Source: Jiella marina (lineage in GTDB: Bacteria; Pseudomonadota; Alphaproteobacteria; Rhizobiales; Rhizobiaceae). Taken from it: 64,000 bases of DNA. Numbering within the stretch: the first letter of the stretch is position 1; the number at the start of each line of letters is the position of its first letter. The DNA is taken from the NCBI RefSeq assembly GCF_024359545.1, contig NZ_JAKQZG010000003.1, positions 62,001 to 126,000 of the forward strand, read 5' to 3'. Positions 9,901 through 17,855 of the stretch are shown one piece after another. The notes below the pieces were generated by a model, which saw nothing but the letters and a program-made list of their open reading frames with translations, made no database searches and was not told where the DNA came from. The position numbers and the translations under genes are program-made.

Positions 9901-10363
9901 CGTCGAGATTGGGTCGGTAGTGAAAGACCAGCGTCGCCACGCTCGTCGAAATCGCCTTCAGCTGCAGCGAGATGTAGGGGACCGTGCCGACCAGCGCGAT
10001 CACCGTCGCAAGCGCCGCGACGGCCGAACTCTTCCCGTAGCGCGACCCGATGAAGTCGGCGACCGTGGTGATGCGCTCGGCCTTGGCGTGGCGGACGATC
10101 CGCTCGATGAAACTCGGTGCCAGAAGGAAGACGAGGATCGGTCCGAGATAGATCGCCAGGAACGAGAATCCGTCCCGCGCCGCGACTCCCACCGAGCCGA
10201 GAAAGGTCCAGGAGGTGCAGTAGACCGCGAGGCTGAGCGAATAGACGACCGGCCGGCTCGCGCTGGCCGAGCGGGTCGCACTGCCCTTGTCGCCCCAATA
10301 GGCGACGGCGAACAAGAGCAGAAGATAGGCGATCGCCACGATGGCGATAAGACCGCTGTGCAA
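6914..10363 (-). CDS. Hybrid sensor histidine kinase with Na+/solute symporter N-terminal domain, PAS and receiver
   Basis: About 1149 residues. The first ~500 form a multi-span sodium:solute-symporter-like domain starting GLIAIVAIAYLLLLFAVAYW. A PAS domain (about 625-740; LDQVDQGLAIFDGDY), a coiled coil, a HisKA domain with phospho-His near 790 in AAGHDILQPL, an ATPase domain (NLVSNAVKYT near 904; GLGLGLSIV) and a C-terminal receiver (about 1024-1140; LVDYHLD) follow. It resembles CbrA-type sensors that may couple substrate transport to signalling. The TTG at 10363 is chosen because AGGGAGGA precedes it and the membrane domain starts at once; the open frame extends to 10444 with no better site. 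It is divergent from malate synthase G and convergent with its probable regulator. Confidence 0.9.
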   Translation of the reverse strand: MHSGLIAIVAIAYLLLLFAVAYWGDKGSATRSASASRPVVYSLSLAVYCTSWTFLGSVGVAARDGFSFLAIYLGPILVFLLAPSFIERIVRHAKAERITTVADFIGSRYGKSSAVAALATVIALVGTVPYISLQLKAISTSVATLVFHYRPNLDVPPLFGDLALPIAIGLGVFAILFGTRHADATEHQDGLVLAVAMESIIKLAAFLAVGLWTTFVLFTPGELWQAARESAMVSQAFETPLGGSFLAGLGLSAVAILLLPRQFHMTVVENRTQAEIRRARWLFPLYLVTINLFVAPIAAAGLLRLGPQFDADLYVLALPLSASADLLAVVAFIGGLSAATAMVIVASVALAIMISNDLVLPFLLKRRGRVAEPREDATRLILNIRRSAILLIVFFGYVYYRFAGNGSGLASIGLLSFAAIAQLAPPLLAGLYWKRANARGAMTGLSAGILAWAVTLLAPTFGIEPSVASAIAPAMDPLLFGCVVSLTVNIAGLVLGSLSRPSKPLERIQAAVFSNRDNQPVTTGSRARVNVRVADLKETIGRYLGPERTDRAFGAFAETHDGSLDDDGPADGATITFSEQLLASAIGSASSRLVLSLLFQRHADSSRMALQLLDDASEALQYNRDLLRIALDQVDQGLAIFDGDYCLTFWNRQFRDLIGLTSEFGQVGTPLTTVFDQLLSAGEIDSNEYGQSFEALTQPPAQRQIALARSGRTLEMRVNRMPDGGLVATVSDMTERVRRAAALREMNESLEERVRQRTSELTAANEKLAEARRAAEAANIGKTRFLAAAGHDILQPLNAARLYVSALEERQGSAPGAELAGNIGSSLEAVEAIIGAVLDISRLDAGAMQAKFSEFPLDPLLRQIETDLQPLAQEKGLSLRFVKTSVHVRSDRNLLRRLIQNLVSNAVKYTRQGKIVVGVRHRKGGLIDLEVADSGIGIPADQLQMIYQEFVRLDEGSRAASGLGLGLSIVDRIARVLDHPITASSRHGRGTSFRVGLSPASGAVAEFSAKSARPGQIGLAMAGTRVLCIDNEAAIRDGMQVLLSGWGCAVETHASAEEAIASVERAGQRPDIALVDYHLDRGTNGLDAIRALRARVDPGLAAILVTADRSLSVRDEAVAMGVQMLTKPLKPASLRAAMASALQRREAAE

Positions 10364-10461
10364 GCGTCGTTCCTCCCTGAACCGCGACCGAGTTCGCCAT
10401 AGCCGACCGTCTCGCGCAAGATCGGGATATGCACCCCCGTCCACGACCTAAGCCGAATTGA

Positions 10462-10477
10462 CATCGGCCGGCCGATG
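10462..10477. promoter_or_regulatory. 16-bp perfect palindrome at the malate synthase promoter
   Basis: CATCGGCCGGCCGATG is a perfect inverted repeat overlapping a -35-like TTGACA at 10458-10463, 38 bases before the malate synthase start and about 100 bases from the divergent kinase start. Its position suits a repressor or response-regulator operator. The binding protein is unknown. Confidence 0.4.
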
Positions 10478-10514
10478 GCCAATGTCCCGACTGTTGCACC
10501 GTTGGAGGAAATGA

Positions 10515-12692
10515 ATGCCGGAAATGATCGCCGTGGACGACCTCAAGGTCGCCGATAACCTCAAGCGTTTCATCGACGAAGAGGCGTTGCCCGGGACTGG
10601 CGTCGAACCGGCGGCCTTCTGGTCTTCCTTTTCGACGATCTTGAACGAACTGGCCCCGAAGAACCGCGAATTCCTGGAAATCCGTGAAAAGCTCCAGGGT
10701 GAGATCGACGACTGGCATCGCGCCCGGCGCGGCAAGACGATCGACATGGCCGAATATCAGGCTTTCCTGAAGGAGATCGGCTATCTCGTGCCCGAGGGCG
10801 GCGACTTCAGGATCGAGACGGAGAATGTCGACCCGGAGATCGCGCTGGTGCCGGGGCCGCAGCTCGTCGTCCCGCTGATGAATGCGCGTTACACGCTGAA
10901 CGCGGCCAACGCGCGCTGGGGCTCGCTCTATGACGCGCTCTATGGCACGGACGCCATGGGCGACGCCCCGGAAGGCGGCGGCTACGATCGCGCCCGAGGC
11001 GCCCGCGTCGTGTCCTGGGCGAAGAGCTTCCTCGACGGCGTCGCGCCCCTCGACCGCATTTCGCATATCGACGTCGAGGCCTATTCGGTCGGCGGCGGCA
11101 CCGTGGTCGCCCAATATGGCGACGGCAAGAAGGCGCGGCTGAAGAATCCGCTGGCCTTCGCTGGCTATCGCGGCGATCCGGATTCCCCCTCCGCCATCCT
11201 GTTCAAGCACAATGGCCTGCATGTGGAAGTCGTCATCGACCCGACCCACCGCATCGGCAAGAACGACCGCGCCAAGGTCGCGGACGTGCTGATGGAATCG
11301 GCGGTCTCGACCATCTGCGACTGCGAGGATTCGATCGCGGCCGTGGATGCCGACGACAAGACCGCGGTCTATCGCAACTGGCTTGGCCTGATGAAGGGCG
11401 ACCTGTCGGACTCCTTCGAAAAGGGCGGCGAGACCGTCACCCGCCGCCTGAACCCCGATCGCGAATACGTTTCGCCTGCCGGGGCAGGTTTCACGCTGCC
11501 GGGGCGTTCGCTGCTTCTCATCCGCAATGTCGGTCACCTGATGACCAATCCGGCGATCCGTCTGAAAGACGGTTCGGAAGCCCCGGAAGGGATCATGGAC
11601 GCGATGATCACCTCGATGATCGCGATCCACGATCTCAAGAAGACCGGCGGCATGCGCAATTCCCGCTCCCGTTCGATCTACATCGTCAAGCCAAAGATGC
11701 ACGGCCCCGACGAGGTGGCGTTCTCCGATCAGATCTTCGGCATGGTCGAGGATGCGCTCGGCTTGGACCGTTACACCCTGAAGATGGGCATCATGGACGA
11801 GGAGCGCCGCACGACGGTGAACCTCAAGGAGTGCATCCGGGCCGCCAAGCACCGGGTGTTCTTCATCAATACCGGCTTCCTTGACCGCACCGGCGACGAG
11901 ATTCACACCTCGATGGAAGCTGGACCCATGGTCCGCAAGACGGTCATGAAGGAGCGGACCTGGATCAACGCCTATGAGGACTGGAACGTCGATGTGGGGC
12001 TCGCCTGCGGTCTGCGCGGCAAGGCGCAGATCGGCAAGGGCATGTGGGCGGCGCCCGCCAAGATGAACGACATGCTGACCCAGAAGGTCGGCCACCCGCA
12101 GGCCGGCGCCAACTGCGCCTGGGTGCCCAGCCCGACGGCCGCGACGCTGCATGCGACGCACTATCACCGCGTCGATGTCCTGGCCTGGCAGGAATCGATT
12201 GCTGCCAAGGGGCGCCGCGCGCTCCTGACCGACATCCTGACCATTCCGCTCGCCAACCGCGCCAACTGGCCGGAGGAACAGATCAAGGCGGAACTGCGCA
12301 ACAATGCGCAGGGCATCCTCGGCTATGTCGTGCGTTGGGTCGACCAGGGCATCGGCTGCTCCACCGTGCCCGACATCAACGATGTCGGCCTGATGGAGGA
12401 TCGCGCCACCTGCCGCATTTCCTCCCAGCACATCGCCAACTGGCTTCATCACGGCGTTGTCTCCGAGGACGAGGTGATGGAGGCGATGAAGGAAATGGCC
12501 GCGAAGGTCGACGCCCAGAACGCAGGCGATCCGAAATACGAGAAGATGGCCGGCCGGTTCGACGAATCCATCGCCTTCAAGGCGGCGTGCGACCTCGTCT
12601 TCGAGGGCCGCGTCCAGCCGTCCGGTTACACCGAACCGATTCTGCACCGGCGCCGCCTTGAGAAGAAGGCGCAGGCGACCGGCACGAACTGA
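10515..12692 (+). CDS. glcB: Malate synthase G
   Basis: Condenses glyoxylate with acetyl-CoA to malate in the cytoplasm (glyoxylate bypass and glycolate use). The 725-residue length is typical of the monomeric G form. Visible family motifs are [51 protein letters not shown], and the catalytic-base region [15 protein letters not shown], where Asp629 corresponds to the family's general base. GGAGGAA precedes the ATG at 10515; another in-frame ATG lies three codons on. A GC-rich hairpin terminator follows. Placement beside a symporter-type sensor kinase, PHA synthase and an acyl-CoA synthetase suggests common handling of two-carbon substrates. Confidence 0.97.
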   Translation: MPEMIAVDDLKVADNLKRFIDEEALPGTGVEPAAFWSSFSTILNELAPKNREFLEIREKLQGEIDDWHRARRGKTIDMAEYQAFLKEIGYLVPEGGDFRIETENVDPEIALVPGPQLVVPLMNARYTLNAANARWGSLYDALYGTDAMGDAPEGGGYDRARGARVVSWAKSFLDGVAPLDRISHIDVEAYSVGGGTVVAQYGDGKKARLKNPLAFAGYRGDPDSPSAILFKHNGLHVEVVIDPTHRIGKNDRAKVADVLMESAVSTICDCEDSIAAVDADDKTAVYRNWLGLMKGDLSDSFEKGGETVTRRLNPDREYVSPAGAGFTLPGRSLLLIRNVGHLMTNPAIRLKDGSEAPEGIMDAMITSMIAIHDLKKTGGMRNSRSRSIYIVKPKMHGPDEVAFSDQIFGMVEDALGLDRYTLKMGIMDEERRTTVNLKECIRAAKHRVFFINTGFLDRTGDEIHTSMEAGPMVRKTVMKERTWINAYEDWNVDVGLACGLRGKAQIGKGMWAAPAKMNDMLTQKVGHPQAGANCAWVPSPTAATLHATHYHRVDVLAWQESIAAKGRRALLTDILTIPLANRANWPEEQIKAELRNNAQGILGYVVRWVDQGIGCSTVPDINDVGLMEDRATCRISSQHIANWLHHGVVSEDEVMEAMKEMAAKVDAQNAGDPKYEKMAGRFDESIAFKAACDLVFEGRVQPSGYTEPILHRRRLEKKAQATGTN

Positions 12693-12721
12693 CGCCAGTA
12701 AAAGGTTGCAAAATGAAACCA

Positions 12722-12750
12722 CCTCGGGCTCCTCCGCCCGGGGTGTTTGC
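12722..12750 (+). terminator. Probable intrinsic terminator after glcB
   Basis: An 8-bp stem CCTCGGGC/GCCCGGGG (one G-U pair) encloses TCCTCC and is followed by TGTTTGCTTG. Confidence 0.6.
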
Positions 12751-12859
12751 TTGTTGTCTACTTAACAGCTACGGCTCCTCTGCTGCGCTGCAAAAAGCCC
12801 ATTGGGCCTCCCGGTTCAAAATATACCTTTCTGCATCAAGTTTATTTGAGGTTATTCTA

Positions 12860-12876
12860 TGTGTCAAAGTGACGCA
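12860..12876. promoter_or_regulatory. Inverted repeat in an AT-rich island upstream of the MarR gene
   Basis: TGTGTCA-AAG-TGACGCA is a 7-bp inverted repeat with one mismatch. It sits in an unusually AT-rich stretch (about 12820-12925) within the 12693-13019 gap, about 145 bases before the MarR-family gene. The size suits a MarR or similar dimer. Nothing else in the gap is interpretable apart from the glcB terminator. Confidence 0.35.
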
Positions 12877-13019
12877 TATTAAACTATATTCCCATCCGTT
12901 GATGTGTGTCGCTATGCGCTGACATGATAGTTCGCGTATGAGGTTTCGCTCCTGCACAGGAGTTTCGCCCGTTTCATTTGGTGTCGTTTGAAGTCCTGCG
13001 ACATTTCCAAGGTTAGGAC

Positions 13020-13523
13020 ATGCCCCAATTCATGCCCAGCAATACTCTCGGCTTTCTCCTGGTAGACGTGGCTCGCCTGTTTCGGCAGGAGTTTGAACGA
13101 TCGGTCGTCGAGGCGGGACTCTCGCTGACGCCCGGAGAACTGCGCGCTCTTGCGTATGTCTCTCGTTTCGAAGGGTCGCGTCAGGCTGTCCTTGCCGAGC
13201 GTATGGGCGTCGAACCCATGACCATGTCAGCCTATCTCGACCGGCTGGAGGGCAGGGGGCTGATCGTCAGGACCGTCGATGCGAACGATCGCCGGGCCAA
13301 GGTCGTGAAGACGACAGAGGCAGCGGTCGCAATCTTCGACGAGACGCGACCCGTGGCGCTCGCCGTCTATGAGAGGATGCTTTCGGGCTTCGACGAGAAC
13401 GAGCGCGAGATGGTCGACGACCTTCTGGCTCGGATACGGGCCAATCTGACGAACGATCCGCAGCTCCTCGGACAGACTGAGGGAGCCGAAGAAGAGCGCG
13501 TGAGGGCCCGCGGCGCGGCTTGA
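13020..13523 (+). CDS. MarR-family transcriptional regulator
   Basis: A 167-residue winged-helix protein. The core (about 25-115) contains LTPGELRALAYVSRFEGSRQ, the recognition segment QAVLAERMGVEPMTMSAYLD and the wing GLIVRTVDANDRRAKVVKTT, which are typical of MarR repressors. A MFS exporter gene of the Bcr/CflA type lies 154 bases downstream on the same strand, so it probably controls that exporter, itself, or both. The ATG at 13020 is preceded by an AAGGTTAGG-like site. The ligand is unknown. Confidence 0.9.
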   Translation: MPQFMPSNTLGFLLVDVARLFRQEFERSVVEAGLSLTPGELRALAYVSRFEGSRQAVLAERMGVEPMTMSAYLDRLEGRGLIVRTVDANDRRAKVVKTTEAAVAIFDETRPVALAVYERMLSGFDENEREMVDDLLARIRANLTNDPQLLGQTEGAEEERVRARGAA

Positions 13524-13677
13524 AGGCGTTCAGTCGTCGGACGATCTGACACTTTCAGGCAGCTGCGTCTTGGCGTCGCCCTTTCGACATGGTTGAGAGG
13601 TCATAAGTGTCGTTGACGATTCTCATCGCTGTCTGACGGATCCCTCCTTGCCCGCATTGTCTACTCCTGGCCGCCCC

Positions 13678-14910
13678 ATGTCCGAGCGGCGGACCAGTCT
13701 CATCGGCGGTTGCCTGGTGGCGATCGGACCGGTCTCGATGGCCCTCTATACCCCCGCAATGCCTACGCTCGTGGCCGAATTCGCGACCACCGAGGCGATG
13801 ATCAAGCTGTCGCTCGCGGTCTATTTCGCCGGGTTCGCATTCGCCCAGCTCGTATGTGGTCCCCTTTCCGACGCATTCGGGCGCCGTATCACGACGATCG
13901 GCTTCATGGGGCTCTATCTCCTCGGCGCATTCCTCGCGGTTTTTGCACCGACAGTCGAATTCCTGATCGCGGCGCGTATCCTGCAGGGCGTCGGGGCCTC
14001 GGTCGGGATCGCCACCGCGCGGGCGATCGTGCGCGACCAGTTCACCGGTGAGGTTTCGTCGCGGATCATGAACACGATCGGGCTGATCCTCGCGATCGGC
14101 CCGGCGGTCTCGCCCACCATCGGGGGGTTCACCCTCGAACTGGCCGGCTGGAACGCGATCTTCGTCGTCATGGCGTTCTTCGGGCTCATCGTCATCGGCG
14201 TGACGCTCGGCTTCATGCGCGAGACCGTGACGCCCGATCCGTCGCGCATCCGCCCGCGCGCGATCATGCGCAGCTACGGCCGGCTGATCACCAATCGCCA
14301 CTTCCTCGCCACCAGCCTGACGGTCGGCGGCTCGGTCGGAGCGCTCTACACGCTGGCGACGGTGCTGCCCTTCGTCCTGATCGAAGTCGCCGGCCTGACG
14401 CCGACCGAATACGGCATCGGCATGCTTGCCCAATCCGGCAGCTTCTTCACCGGTTCGCTGGCGGCCCGCTTCCTGATGGCGCGGATCGGCGCCTATCGGC
14501 TGGTTCCGATCGGCCTCGGGCTGATCGGGATCGGCGGCGCGGCGGTGGCGCTATCCATCGCCGTTCTGCCGATCTCCTACATCTCGATCATGGTGCCGGT
14601 CGGCTTCTACGCCTTCGGCATCGCCTTCGTGATGCCGGCCATGACCACCGCCTCACTCGCCCCTTTTCCGCACATGGCGGGCGCGGCCTCGGCAATGACC
14701 GGTTTCATCCAGATGGGATCGGGGCTCCTCGGCGGGGCGCTGTGCGCTGCGATCGGCGAGCCGGTGCTCGCCACCCAGATCGTCATTCCCGGCCTCGGCG
14801 TGATGGCGATTTCGGCCTATCTCGTCTATCGCGCCCACCCCCATCTCGCGGAGCCCGAGCCGCTGCCCGAAGTGCCGGCACCGCCCATGCCACGCAAGGG
14901 ACTGGGATAA
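13678..14910 (+). CDS. MFS drug-resistance transporter, Bcr/CflA (DHA1) type
   Basis: A 410-residue, 12-span inner-membrane proton antiporter. The N-terminal half has the loop 2-3 signature GPLSDAFGRRITTIGF and the helix-4/5 sequence ARILQGVGASVGIATARAIV typical of the Bcr/CflA group. The ATG at 13678 is preferred over a TTG at 13648 because the first membrane segment follows shortly; neither has a clear ribosome-binding site. The C-terminal tail is proline-rich. The MarR gene upstream implies inducible efflux of a small toxic compound; the substrate cannot be told from sequence. Confidence 0.88.
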   Translation: MSERRTSLIGGCLVAIGPVSMALYTPAMPTLVAEFATTEAMIKLSLAVYFAGFAFAQLVCGPLSDAFGRRITTIGFMGLYLLGAFLAVFAPTVEFLIAARILQGVGASVGIATARAIVRDQFTGEVSSRIMNTIGLILAIGPAVSPTIGGFTLELAGWNAIFVVMAFFGLIVIGVTLGFMRETVTPDPSRIRPRAIMRSYGRLITNRHFLATSLTVGGSVGALYTLATVLPFVLIEVAGLTPTEYGIGMLAQSGSFFTGSLAARFLMARIGAYRLVPIGLGLIGIGGAAVALSIAVLPISYISIMVPVGFYAFGIAFVMPAMTTASLAPFPHMAGAASAMTGFIQMGSGLLGGALCAAIGEPVLATQIVIPGLGVMAISAYLVYRAHPHLAEPEPLPEVPAPPMPRKGLG

Positions 14911-14925
14911 TAGCCGCGTCGCTTC

Positions 14926-15513
14926 TCAGTAGATGCCGGGGATGAGCCGCGCGGACCGGCGGCGATAGTCTCGATAGGCTTCACCGAACGTCTCCTCCAT
15001 CATCGCCTCTTCCGGGCCAATTCGTGAGAAATAGAGCGTTCCGAAGCCGACGAGGCCGGCCAGGCCTGCCACCACGTTCGGCAGGAGCAGCGCCTGGGCG
15101 AGCGCCATCGTCCAGAAGGCGGTGTACATGGGATGGCGGATCTTGCCGTAGATGCCCCTGGTCACCAGCTCGTGCTTCTCGCGAATGTCGAGCGAGACCG
15201 ACCACATCTTGCCCAGCGCCTTGTGGGTCAGCCGGAAGAGGACGAGGGCGAGGACCATCAAGGCCAGTCCGAGGCCCGTCTGCAGGGGCGAGGGGCCGTA
15301 GGTCGCGAATTTCGGAAAGCCCGTGGCGACGAAGAGACCGGGAATGATGCCGAGACCGGAAAAGGAGATCAGCATCCGGATCGTCTCGGCGTGGCCGCGT
15401 CGCGAGCGTTCCACCCGTCGGCGTTTCGCCCGCCGCTCGAACGGATAGCGGATCACGTACCAGCCGACGACCATCGCGACCCAGGCAATCTGACCGATTA
15501 GCGCAGCCGTCAT
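14926..15513 (-). CDS. Isoprenylcysteine carboxyl methyltransferase-family membrane protein
   Basis: A 195-residue integral membrane protein with about five spans. The C-terminal motif LVTRGIYGKIRHPMYTAFW, followed by EEAMMEETFGEAYRDYRRR, is the signature of the ICMT/phospholipid methyltransferase-like family, where it binds S-adenosylmethionine. Bacterial members act on varied and mostly unknown small acceptors. Its ATG overlaps the stop of the upstream hydrolase-like gene by 4 bases (ATGA), so the two are translationally coupled and probably work together. Confidence 0.8.
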   Translation of the reverse strand: MTAALIGQIAWVAMVVGWYVIRYPFERRAKRRRVERSRRGHAETIRMLISFSGLGIIPGLFVATGFPKFATYGPSPLQTGLGLALMVLALVLFRLTHKALGKMWSVSLDIREKHELVTRGIYGKIRHPMYTAFWTMALAQALLLPNVVAGLAGLVGFGTLYFSRIGPEEAMMEETFGEAYRDYRRRSARLIPGIY

Positions 15514-16763
15514 CGTCCGGCCTCCGAAACCTGTTTCACGTCGGAGACTTCCTTCGGCGCGTCGGGCAAGGGCTTCAGCGGCGGCTGGTCGACGCTCTTC
15601 TCATAGGCGAAATCGGCCACGCGGTTCGGGCCGAGAAGGAGCATATGAAACGAGTAGACCCCGCGCCGCTCGACCGGCAGGACGAACTGCCGATGCAGGC
15701 GGAAGAAGTCCCGCTTGATGCGCTTGTAGGTCTCCGGCTTCACCATCCGCTTAAAGGAGAGCTTCAGAACGCGGGGCGTGCGGCCATTGTCGATCCCGAG
15801 CGAGGTGGCGGGGTTGGACTTGTAGAAATTGATCGGGTCCGAAAGGCCCTGACAGTCGGTCCAGGGCAGGGCCTGTTCCACGACCAGCGTGCGGACCGCG
15901 GCGCGTTCGTCCCGCGCTGCCGGGTGCAGCGCCGTCTTCAACAGGCTGGAGCCGACGGTCAGGATGTGCAGCCGGGGCGGTTTGGCGTTGATTCCGATGT
16001 CCTGGGGACGAGCAAACGTCTCGGCCAGGGCCATGACGGCCATGACCGCGCCGAGACTGTGGGCCGCAACGACGACCTCCGTCTTCGGCTTGGTCCCGAC
16101 GGCTGAGAAACGGCGCGCGAGTTCCTGCGCCTGGAGCGCGATGCGGGTTCGGATGACCGGATTGCTGCCATGACAGATGTCGCGCGCCATCGCCCAGTCG
16201 TCGAGCGCCGTCAGCAGGTGCACGCGTTTCGTCGCCAGAAACATGAGTCCGGCAAAGATCGCGATGCCAAGGACGAGGCCGAGAAGAGCGCCGAGGAGCC
16301 CACCGATCTGCCCCACAAGCGCGCCGGCGAGCGCAGCAAGCGCGATCGCGCCCAGGAGGAGGACGACGGGGAACAGGTAGAACAACCCGTAACGCCAGCT
16401 CACCTTGAAATAGCGAAAGACCGTTCCGGTGAACAGGAAATCGGCCAGGCCATGATACCCGTCGACGAAGCGGCGCCAGGCGGGCCGAGCCGCATAGGCG
16501 AGAATCAGGTCCCCCCAGTCGAACAGCACGATCTCGGTATCGGTCTTCCAGTGATCACCGTCACCAGCCTCGCCACCGAGCCGGATCTTCATCTCGCGAA
16601 AGAGCTCGGCTTCGCCCGGCGCGACGGGCGGCTCCTCGATGCCGATGGTCAGCCCCCAGAGCGCGGCGGCACTCTCCGCCCCGCGCCGAAAGCGGCGCAG
16701 ATGCGCGTCACCACGCATCGGCTCGAAGCCGGGAAACAGGCAGACGAGCCGCCGGTTGATCAT
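15510..16763 (-). CDS. Membrane-anchored alpha/beta-hydrolase-like protein of unknown function
   Basis: A 417-residue protein. After about 120 residues come two hydrophobic segments (YGLFYLFPVVLLLGAIALAA and GLLGALLGLVLGIAIFAGLM), then a soluble domain with the nucleophile-elbow-like sequence VVVAAHSLGAVMAVMALAET. The serine sits in A-H-S-L-G rather than a strict G-x-S-x-G. This suggests a serine hydrolase or lipase-like enzyme tethered at the inner membrane, but other catalytic residues cannot be placed. It overlaps the downstream methyltransferase gene by 4 bases. AGGAG precedes the ATG with short spacing. Confidence 0.65.
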   Translation of the reverse strand: MINRRLVCLFPGFEPMRGDAHLRRFRRGAESAAALWGLTIGIEEPPVAPGEAELFREMKIRLGGEAGDGDHWKTDTEIVLFDWGDLILAYAARPAWRRFVDGYHGLADFLFTGTVFRYFKVSWRYGLFYLFPVVLLLGAIALAALAGALVGQIGGLLGALLGLVLGIAIFAGLMFLATKRVHLLTALDDWAMARDICHGSNPVIRTRIALQAQELARRFSAVGTKPKTEVVVAAHSLGAVMAVMALAETFARPQDIGINAKPPRLHILTVGSSLLKTALHPAARDERAAVRTLVVEQALPWTDCQGLSDPINFYKSNPATSLGIDNGRTPRVLKLSFKRMVKPETYKRIKRDFFRLHRQFVLPVERRGVYSFHMLLLGPNRVADFAYEKSVDQPPLKPLPDAPKEVSDVKQVSEAGR

Positions 16764-16835
16764 CGCTCCTCGCTTTCCTCGCTCATCCCGATCGCGGGTG
16801 GCTGTAGCGCAGGCCGCGCCGAATGAGAAGGAGGC

Positions 16836-17648
16836 TCAGAGGTTTGTCGGATCGCCCGAGCCACTTCTCGGGTGGCGGCAATCTTCCGGCGCAGCGACGC
16901 AGGCGCGGGCGCCGGCCCCGGCGCCCGCCGGAACGAGCACCGGCTTCGACACACGGCGCTCGCGGGCGGCGGTGGCGACCGGGATGCCGCGGTGCAGCTG
17001 CTTGATCGCCTCGATGATGACGACGCCGGCGAAGATCGGCCAGGAAGTGCGTCCGATGCGCTCCAGCGCCGGGGCGATGCTGACGAGCGAGCGCCGGCGG
17101 AAGGGCGGAAACAACAGGGCCTCGCCCCAGGCGGACGGCGTGAAGGTCGCGGACCTCAAAAGCCGGGTCAGTTGGCCTCGCGACCACGGCCGGCCCGAAC
17201 CGAAGGGCGTGTGCTCGAAGCGCGCCCACACCCCCCGACGATGCGGCACCACGATGACGAGGCTGCCCCCAGGGGCGAGCACCCGCCAGGCTTCGGCGAT
17301 GAGCGCCTCCGGGCTCTCGGCGAATTCGAGCGCATGCACCATCAGGATACGGTCGATCGTGGCGTCGCCGAGCGGCAGATCCTCGATCCCCACCAGCGCG
17401 GTCTTCAGCCGGGCGCCCTGGGGCCAGCGTTCGGCGCCCTGGCCGGCGGGCATGAAGGCCAGCGAACGTTCGCAGTCGCCCTCGAAACGCGAAAGATAGG
17501 GCGTCGCATAGCCGAGCCCGACAAGACGCTCGTCCGAGATCGGCCGCCACAGGGGCGTGAGGGCGAGGCCGATGGACCGCGCTGCAGCCATACCCAGGGG
17601 CGAGGCGTAGAAATTGCACAGATCGATGATGTCGGCATTGGTCGACAG
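16836..17648 (-). CDS. Class I SAM-dependent methyltransferase (start codon unclear)
   Basis: About 270 residues. The N-terminus (DIIDLCNFYASPLG) and core (LVGLGYATPYLSRF; LPLGDATIDRILMVHALEF; EAWRVLAPGGSLVIVVPHR) mark a Methyltransf_11-type protein that is common next to glyoxalase II in rhizobia. The SAM-binding glycine motif is LVGLGYATPYL. No in-frame ATG, GTG or TTG lies just before the conserved N-terminus. A CTG at 17648, preceded by GGGAGA, is the nearest candidate. The ATG eight bases further in is out of frame, so either a rare start or a small indel is possible. The gene is divergent from gloB. Confidence 0.75.
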   Translation of the reverse strand: MSTNADIIDLCNFYASPLGMAAARSIGLALTPLWRPISDERLVGLGYATPYLSRFEGDCERSLAFMPAGQGAERWPQGARLKTALVGIEDLPLGDATIDRILMVHALEFAESPEALIAEAWRVLAPGGSLVIVVPHRRGVWARFEHTPFGSGRPWSRGQLTRLLRSATFTPSAWGEALLFPPFRRRSLVSIAPALERIGRTSWPIFAGVVIIEAIKQLHRGIPVATAARERRVSKPVLVPAGAGAGARACVAAPEDCRHPRSGSGDPTNL

Positions 17649-17855
17649 GGCGCGATCTCCCGGGTTTCTGACGGCGTCTTTCTTCCCATATAAGACGAGC
17701 GCGGGCCGGCTCGAAACCTTCAGGGTCCAAATCGACGGTTCAGCCGCCGAAGAAGCGGACGTCCGCAAGCCGCGACGGGGGATTCCCGTCCGTTCGTTTT
17801 CAGTGTGGCGGTCGCCTGGGAGCATCGCCATCAGTTCCGGCAGAGGGTCGCAAGC

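Noticed and set aside
8682-12722. Minus-strand open frame of over 1300 codons across the kinase start and malate synthase
   Set aside because: It is antisense to glcB and out of frame with the kinase gene; no recognisable domain.
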